From assembly GCA_021805275.1 (NCBI GenBank), contig JAJZFQ010000184.1, positions 1 to 26,067 on the forward strand: 26,067 bases of DNA, in the 5' to 3' direction. Both the position numbers and the translations under genes were made by a program. A model generated the notes under the pieces. That model saw only the letters and a list, made by a program, of their open reading frames with translations. It did not search any database and had not been told where the DNA came from. Below are positions 22,254 through 26,067 of this stretch, piece by piece. Source of the stretch: Pseudomonadota bacterium. GTDB lineage: Bacteria; Pseudomonadota; Gammaproteobacteria; Steroidobacterales; Steroidobacteraceae. Each line of letters opens with the position of its first letter. Position 1 is the stretch's first letter.

Positions 22254-23903
22254 TCAGCCGCCGTTGGCCTGCGCGTCGAGGCGCGGGGTGTGGGGCTGCG
22301 CGAGCGCGCCCGATACCGCCACCTGAGTCTCGATCCCCGCGACGCCGTCGACCACCAGACCGTGCGTGCGCTGGAAGCGTCGAACCAGTCGGACCAGGCT
22401 GGCATCGTACACGTTGTTCGGCGGGCCAGTCGGCTGCACGCCCTCGAGGTGCTGCAGACTCGTGCGCAGCCAGCGTACGCCGGCGCCGCTCATACCGTCC
22501 GACAGGATGCGCAGCGATCCGTCGGCCGGGCGCCACAGCATCACGTATTCACCCACCCAGTCACGCGACAGCGCGCCGAGTCCGACGCGGCTCGGTGAGG
22601 GCCCGAGATCCAGTGTCGCATGCGTGCCGTGCAGCTGTTGCAGGACGACGTGGTAGGTATGTCCCGATGCATCGGTCAGCACCAGGATGGCCGGGCGGTT
22701 GTAGAGGCGCAGCTGGCCCAGCGAGCCCTGGCTCTTCAGACAGGACAGGCCCTGCTGTGCGGCGCGCCGGCACGGATGGGTCCCCGGATCGGGCAGGCCC
22801 CACAAGGCGAACAAGCGCGCGTAGGCCGCCTGAGCGGTGGCCTCGGCCCCGTGCTGGCTCAGCAGCTGATCGAGCGACTGCGGCCTCTGCGCCGGGTGCG
22901 CCGCAATGGGTGCCGGCGCGGCGCGGCGCGGCGCGGCTGGCGGGACTGGCAGCGTGTGTCCGTGTGCGGCCGCCGGGTCTTCCGGCGACAGCCACCCGGC
23001 GGGCGCGAACCGCCACAGCGCAAGACTCCCGCCCGCCAGCAGCAGCAGTGCCGCGGCGGCGCCCGACCAGGCGATCCAGGGCCGTGCGGTGTGCCGACCA
23101 AAGACCTCGGTGCCGGCCTGGCGGACCAGAGTCGTGGTGACGCGGTGCCGGTCGAGCGAGTAGCCGCCGAGCAGCGCCCGGTCGCACAGGATGTTGATCA
23201 CGCGCGGCACGCCGCCGGAGAGCCGGTGGACTTTCTGCAGCGCGCCGCGGCTGAAGATCTCGCTGGTCGCGCCGGCCACACGCAGGCGATGGCGCACGTA
23301 GGCCACCGTTTCGGGCGCCGAGAGCGGATCGAGATGATAACGACCGGTGATGCGCTGGGCGAGCTGGCGCAATTCGCTGCGGTCGAGCAGTTCGCGCAGC
23401 TCCGGCTGGCCGATCAGGATGATCTGCAGCAGCTTCTGCGTGTTGGTCTCAAGGTTGGTCAGCAGCCGCACCTGCTCGAGCACATCGGGGGCGAGGTTCT
23501 GCGCCTCGTCGACGACCAGCACGACGCGCCGTCCCGCCGCGTGTGCGCGCAGCAGGTAATCGTTCAGGATATCGACCAGGTCCTTCAGGCTTCCCGTGGC
23601 ACTGTCCGGCACGCCGATGCCGAGTTCTTCGCACAGGGTGAGCAGGAACTCCGGCGCGGTCATGCGCGGGTTGAGGATCAGCGCGATCTCGGCGTTTTCC
23701 GGGATCTGCGCAAGCAGCGAGCGCACGATGGTGGTCTTGCCCGTGCCCACCTCGCCGGTGAGCTGGATGAACCCGCCGGCCTCCTTGATGCCGTAGAGCA
23801 GATGTGCCATCGCCTCGGCGTGCCGCTCGCTCAAGAAGAGGTAGCGGGGATCCGGGGTGATCGAGAAAGGCTTCTCGTTGAGGCCGAAGAATGACAGGTA
23901 CAT
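22254..23903 (-). CDS. gspA: Type II secretion ATPase GspA (ExeA-like)
   Basis: A 549-residue membrane ATPase. MYLSFFGLNEKPFSITPDP is the classic ExeA opening. Walker A is GEVGTGKT (50-57), Walker B is VVLVVDEAQN (127-136), and the AAA domain ends near residue 265. One membrane helix at about 276-298 places the remainder in the periplasm: a C39-peptidase-like region (about 345-450, with LSCLKSQGSLGQL and HTYHVVLQQL) and a peptidoglycan-binding domain (about 475-530, with LVRRFQRTHGLVVDGVAG). It binds peptidoglycan and, with GspB, makes room for secretin assembly. It begins 10 bases after the dinB stop and ends one base before gspB, so dinB-gspA-gspB appear to be one transcript. No gspC-N genes are in the window, which is usual for the separate gspAB locus. 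Confidence 0.95.
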   Translation of the reverse strand: MYLSFFGLNEKPFSITPDPRYLFLSERHAEAMAHLLYGIKEAGGFIQLTGEVGTGKTTIVRSLLAQIPENAEIALILNPRMTAPEFLLTLCEELGIGVPDSATGSLKDLVDILNDYLLRAHAAGRRVVLVVDEAQNLAPDVLEQVRLLTNLETNTQKLLQIILIGQPELRELLDRSELRQLAQRITGRYHLDPLSAPETVAYVRHRLRVAGATSEIFSRGALQKVHRLSGGVPRVINILCDRALLGGYSLDRHRVTTTLVRQAGTEVFGRHTARPWIAWSGAAAALLLLAGGSLALWRFAPAGWLSPEDPAAAHGHTLPVPPAAPRRAAPAPIAAHPAQRPQSLDQLLSQHGAEATAQAAYARLFALWGLPDPGTHPCRRAAQQGLSCLKSQGSLGQLRLYNRPAILVLTDASGHTYHVVLQQLHGTHATLDLGPSPSRVGLGALSRDWVGEYVMLWRPADGSLRILSDGMSGAGVRWLRTSLQHLEGVQPTGPPNNVYDASLVRLVRRFQRTHGLVVDGVAGIETQVAVSGALAQPHTPRLDAQANGG

Positions 23904-23913
23904 CGCTTACCGA

Positions 23914-25071
23914 TCAGTCCAGCATGTTGCCACGGCGCAGCGCACGGCTGCCGAAACGCTCGCGTACCTGGTCGAGGGCGGAATCGAGCCGCCTCGCCCC
24001 GCCGTTCCCGGTGCGCTCGAACAGGCCGAGCTGTGCCGCCGGCGCCAGCTCGCCCAGCACGACGCCCAGCAGGCGCAGTTTCGCACCCCGATGCTCGGCG
24101 AGCCAGCGGGTCAGCAAGTCCCGGGCCACATCGCGCAGCGCACGGCCATCCTGCGTCGGGGGGGCAATGGCGCGCTGGCGCGTGAAGGTGGCGAAATCGT
24201 GGCAGCGGATCTTCACGCCGACCCGGCCCGTCATCAAGCCCTTGGCGCGCAGTCGCTCGCCGGCTTTTTCCGCCAGGCGACACAGATGCCCGTCCAGTTC
24301 GCGGGAGTCGTCGAGGTCGTGGACAAAGGTGTCCTCGGCACTGAGGGACTTGTCCTCGACGTCATTCGAGACCGGACGCTTGTCGATTCCCGCGGCGCGC
24401 TCGCGCATGCGCGGGGTATCCCGGCCGAACAGTGGCCACAGGACCGCATCGGACGCGGTGCGCAGATCGCGCAGCGTGCGCAGGCCGGCCGCCTCGACCT
24501 TCTCGCCCAGTTTGCGTCCAAGTCCGGGCAGGCGACGCACCGACAGCGGATCGAGCACCTCCCGGATCCGCTCGGCGGGGACGAGCGTCAGCCCGTCCGG
24601 CTTGTCGAGATCGGAGGCGATCTTCGCGACCAGCTTGTTCGGCGCCACGCCCACCGATGCGCTGAGTCCGGTGCGTGCGCGGATCTGCTCCTTGATGCGC
24701 CGGGCAATGGCCGGCGGCTCGCCGAGCAGTTGGACGCTTGCGGTCACGTCGAGGAACGCCTCATCGAGCGACAGACCCTGTACCAGCGGGGTGGTCGCGC
24801 GGAATATCGCGAAGACCTGCGCGGAGACCTCTCGGTAGCGGGCGATGCGCGGAGGCACGCAGATCGCGGTTGGGCACAGCCGCAGCGCGGTGCTCATGGG
24901 CATCGCTGAGCGGACCCCGAACCGTCGGACCTCGTAGCTCGCGGCGGCCACGACGCCGCGCGCGCCGTCATGGCCCACCACCAGTGGTTTGCCGGCAAGC
25001 TCGGGGTGGTCATGCTGCTCCACCGAGGCGAAGAACGCGTCCATGTCGACATGGAGGATGGCACGGTTCAT
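23914..25071 (-). CDS. dinB: DNA polymerase IV (Y-family)
   Basis: A 385-residue translesion polymerase. The palm begins with ILHVDMDAFFASVE (5-18), giving metal ligand D9 and steric-gate F14. The second catalytic site is SLDEAFLDV (101-109), with D103 and E104. SVGVAPNKLVAKIASDLDKP is the conserved finger/palm segment, LPGLGRKLGEKVEAAGLRTL the thumb helix-hairpin-helix, and the little-finger domain fills the C-terminus. No obvious terminal beta-clamp motif QLxLF appears at the very end, although AQLGLFERTGN near residue 352 fits an internal clamp-binding site. The ATG at 25071 matches the family N-terminus. Upstream it follows DUF3667 by 25 bases and downstream gspA begins after 10, so it lies inside a four-gene unit. 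No LexA box was identified. Confidence 0.97.
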   Translation of the reverse strand: MNRAILHVDMDAFFASVEQHDHPELAGKPLVVGHDGARGVVAAASYEVRRFGVRSAMPMSTALRLCPTAICVPPRIARYREVSAQVFAIFRATTPLVQGLSLDEAFLDVTASVQLLGEPPAIARRIKEQIRARTGLSASVGVAPNKLVAKIASDLDKPDGLTLVPAERIREVLDPLSVRRLPGLGRKLGEKVEAAGLRTLRDLRTASDAVLWPLFGRDTPRMRERAAGIDKRPVSNDVEDKSLSAEDTFVHDLDDSRELDGHLCRLAEKAGERLRAKGLMTGRVGVKIRCHDFATFTRQRAIAPPTQDGRALRDVARDLLTRWLAEHRGAKLRLLGVVLGELAPAAQLGLFERTGNGGARRLDSALDQVRERFGSRALRRGNMLD

Positions 25072-25096
25072 GGCGGCAGGCGCCGGTCCCTCACGA

Positions 25097-26062
25097 TCAG
25101 AGGGAGAGGAAACTGTAGGCGACCGTGCTGGCGAGCACCGTCGCACCGACGAGCAGGTAGGCGACGCCGAGGCCGGTCATCTTACCGAGGGTCCGCCAGC
25201 GGCTCTGGCCGTACACGCGCCGCAGCGCGCGGTAGTAGTAGACCGGGACGGCAATCGAGACGAGGAAGCTGAGCGGCGCGGTGACGGCCCGCGAGGCGGT
25301 GAGCATCCCGGTGATCTCAACCACCCCGAACAGCACGAACAGAAATGCGTGGTTGTGTAGCAGGAACAGCAGGTGCTCGACGTAGTAGCGCCGTGGCCTG
25401 CGGTACAGCGGCACCATGGCGAGTGCCAGCAGCGGCAGCAGCAGAAACATCGCCCGCTCGTAGTTGCGTCCGAGCGCGGCGCCGAAGCGCTGTACGCCGC
25501 CGGCTGCGGTCACCGCGAGGCAGCTGTGCTCGAGCCGGTGCGCGAACCAGGCCGAGACGTGCGCGCCGGCGGCTGCGGTGGTGGCGCAGAGTTGATGGGG
25601 GTGCACGATTGCCGCGTTCCCCGCCGGCGCAGCGGTACGCATCGCCGGCGGCTGCACGGAGTAGTGGAAGGTCTTGCCCGTTTTCACCACATGAATCGTG
25701 GCGTGCGGGGCGAGCGAGGCCGACAGCCCCGCGACCAGAAAGAACAGCAGGCTGACCACCAGGTAGAGGCGCACCGGCGGCAGATACCGCGCCCGCCGTC
25801 CATCGAGAAATTCCCGGGTGAGCAGGCCCGGGCGCAGCAGCAGCGCGTAGAGCGTCCGCCACAGCCTCGAGTCCGCATGGGTGAGATCCTCGCTCGCCTC
25901 CTGCACGAAGTGCCAGAAGGAGTGCACCGGGTGGTCGTGATGGCGCTGTCCGCACGCGCTGCAGTACGGCCCGAGGAGTGCCGTGCCGCAGTTGGTGCAC
26001 AGGCCGCCCGCCGCCGCCGCGGGCACGACCGGGACTCGCGCCTCGGCGACTGCCGGCGGCAC
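25097..26062 (-). CDS. DUF3667 zinc-ribbon membrane protein, possibly 5'-partial
   Basis: A predicted inner-membrane protein of 321 residues from a GTG at 26062. A zinc ribbon near the N-terminus (C22-TN-C25, then C34-SA-C37-GQ) is followed by HSFWHFVQEASEDLTHADSRLWRTLYALL and LLTREFLDGRRARYLPPVRLYLVVSLLFFLVAG, the defining order of the DUF3667 family. Four to five membrane helices occur, one at about 97-117 and the others after residue 205. Between them is a variable, probably external, loop. The family has no known function. The frame stays open to the window edge with no stop, so the true start may lie outside. It is the first visible gene of the set leading to dinB and gspAB. Confidence 0.82.
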   Translation of the reverse strand: MPPAVAEARVPVVPAAAAGGLCTNCGTALLGPYCSACGQRHHDHPVHSFWHFVQEASEDLTHADSRLWRTLYALLLRPGLLTREFLDGRRARYLPPVRLYLVVSLLFFLVAGLSASLAPHATIHVVKTGKTFHYSVQPPAMRTAAPAGNAAIVHPHQLCATTAAAGAHVSAWFAHRLEHSCLAVTAAGGVQRFGAALGRNYERAMFLLLPLLALAMVPLYRRPRRYYVEHLLFLLHNHAFLFVLFGVVEITGMLTASRAVTAPLSFLVSIAVPVYYYRALRRVYGQSRWRTLGKMTGLGVAYLLVGATVLASTVAYSFLSL

Positions 26063-26067
26063 GACCG

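Noticed and set aside
22620..23894. A 424-codon plus-strand frame opposite gspA, and similar frames opposite dinB and the glycosyltransferase
   Set aside because: They mirror the codon pattern of the real minus-strand genes and have no family features.

Overview
This is a high-GC bacterial chromosomal segment. Gene content (RimO, DinB, the ExeA/GspA-GspB pair of type II secretion, a bacterial S10 carboxypeptidase) and frequent GTG/TTG starts suggest a gammaproteobacterium, perhaps near Xanthomonadales, Nevskiales or Steroidobacterales. That placement is inference from gene types only. No rRNA, tRNA, CRISPR array, insertion sequence or phage gene was seen.

Left part (1-3 kb): sparse and decayed. 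There is a possible gene tail at the edge, one small unknown ORF, and a ChaN/Tiki-like gene broken by frameshifts, one of them at a G7 run. Then comes an intact MarR-GNAT fusion regulator preceded by an inverted repeat.

3-9.7 kb: a TauE/SafE exporter, then a saccharopine-dehydrogenase-like oxidoreductase divergent from a TetR regulator. Between these two lie two identical 16-bp perfect palindromes placed exactly on the oxidoreductase promoter. Next come an MFS transporter, a gamma-butyrobetaine-hydroxylase-type 2OG oxygenase and a PhnZ-type HD oxygenase overlapping by ATGA, and a GNAT. The oxygenase pair fits TmpA/TmpB, which convert 2-trimethylaminoethylphosphonate to glycine betaine and phosphate. 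This is the most informative metabolic locus in the window.

9.7-16.4 kb: membrane and envelope genes (bPH domain protein, PAP2 phosphatase, PmtA-like methyltransferase, DMT transporter with a 63-residue His-rich tail), a secreted S10 serine carboxypeptidase bounded by a 15-bp perfect hairpin, and rimO.

16.4-18.9 kb: a secreted PEBP/YbhB-like protein divergent from a tight SDR, methyltransferase and unknown-protein operon.

18.9-26 kb: all on the minus strand. In transcription order: a DUF3667 membrane protein, dinB, gspA, gspB, a receiver-Ser/Thr kinase fusion, and a GT4 glycosyltransferase with its own strong promoter. The kinase next to the secretin-assembly pair GspA-GspB is the most suggestive regulatory association.
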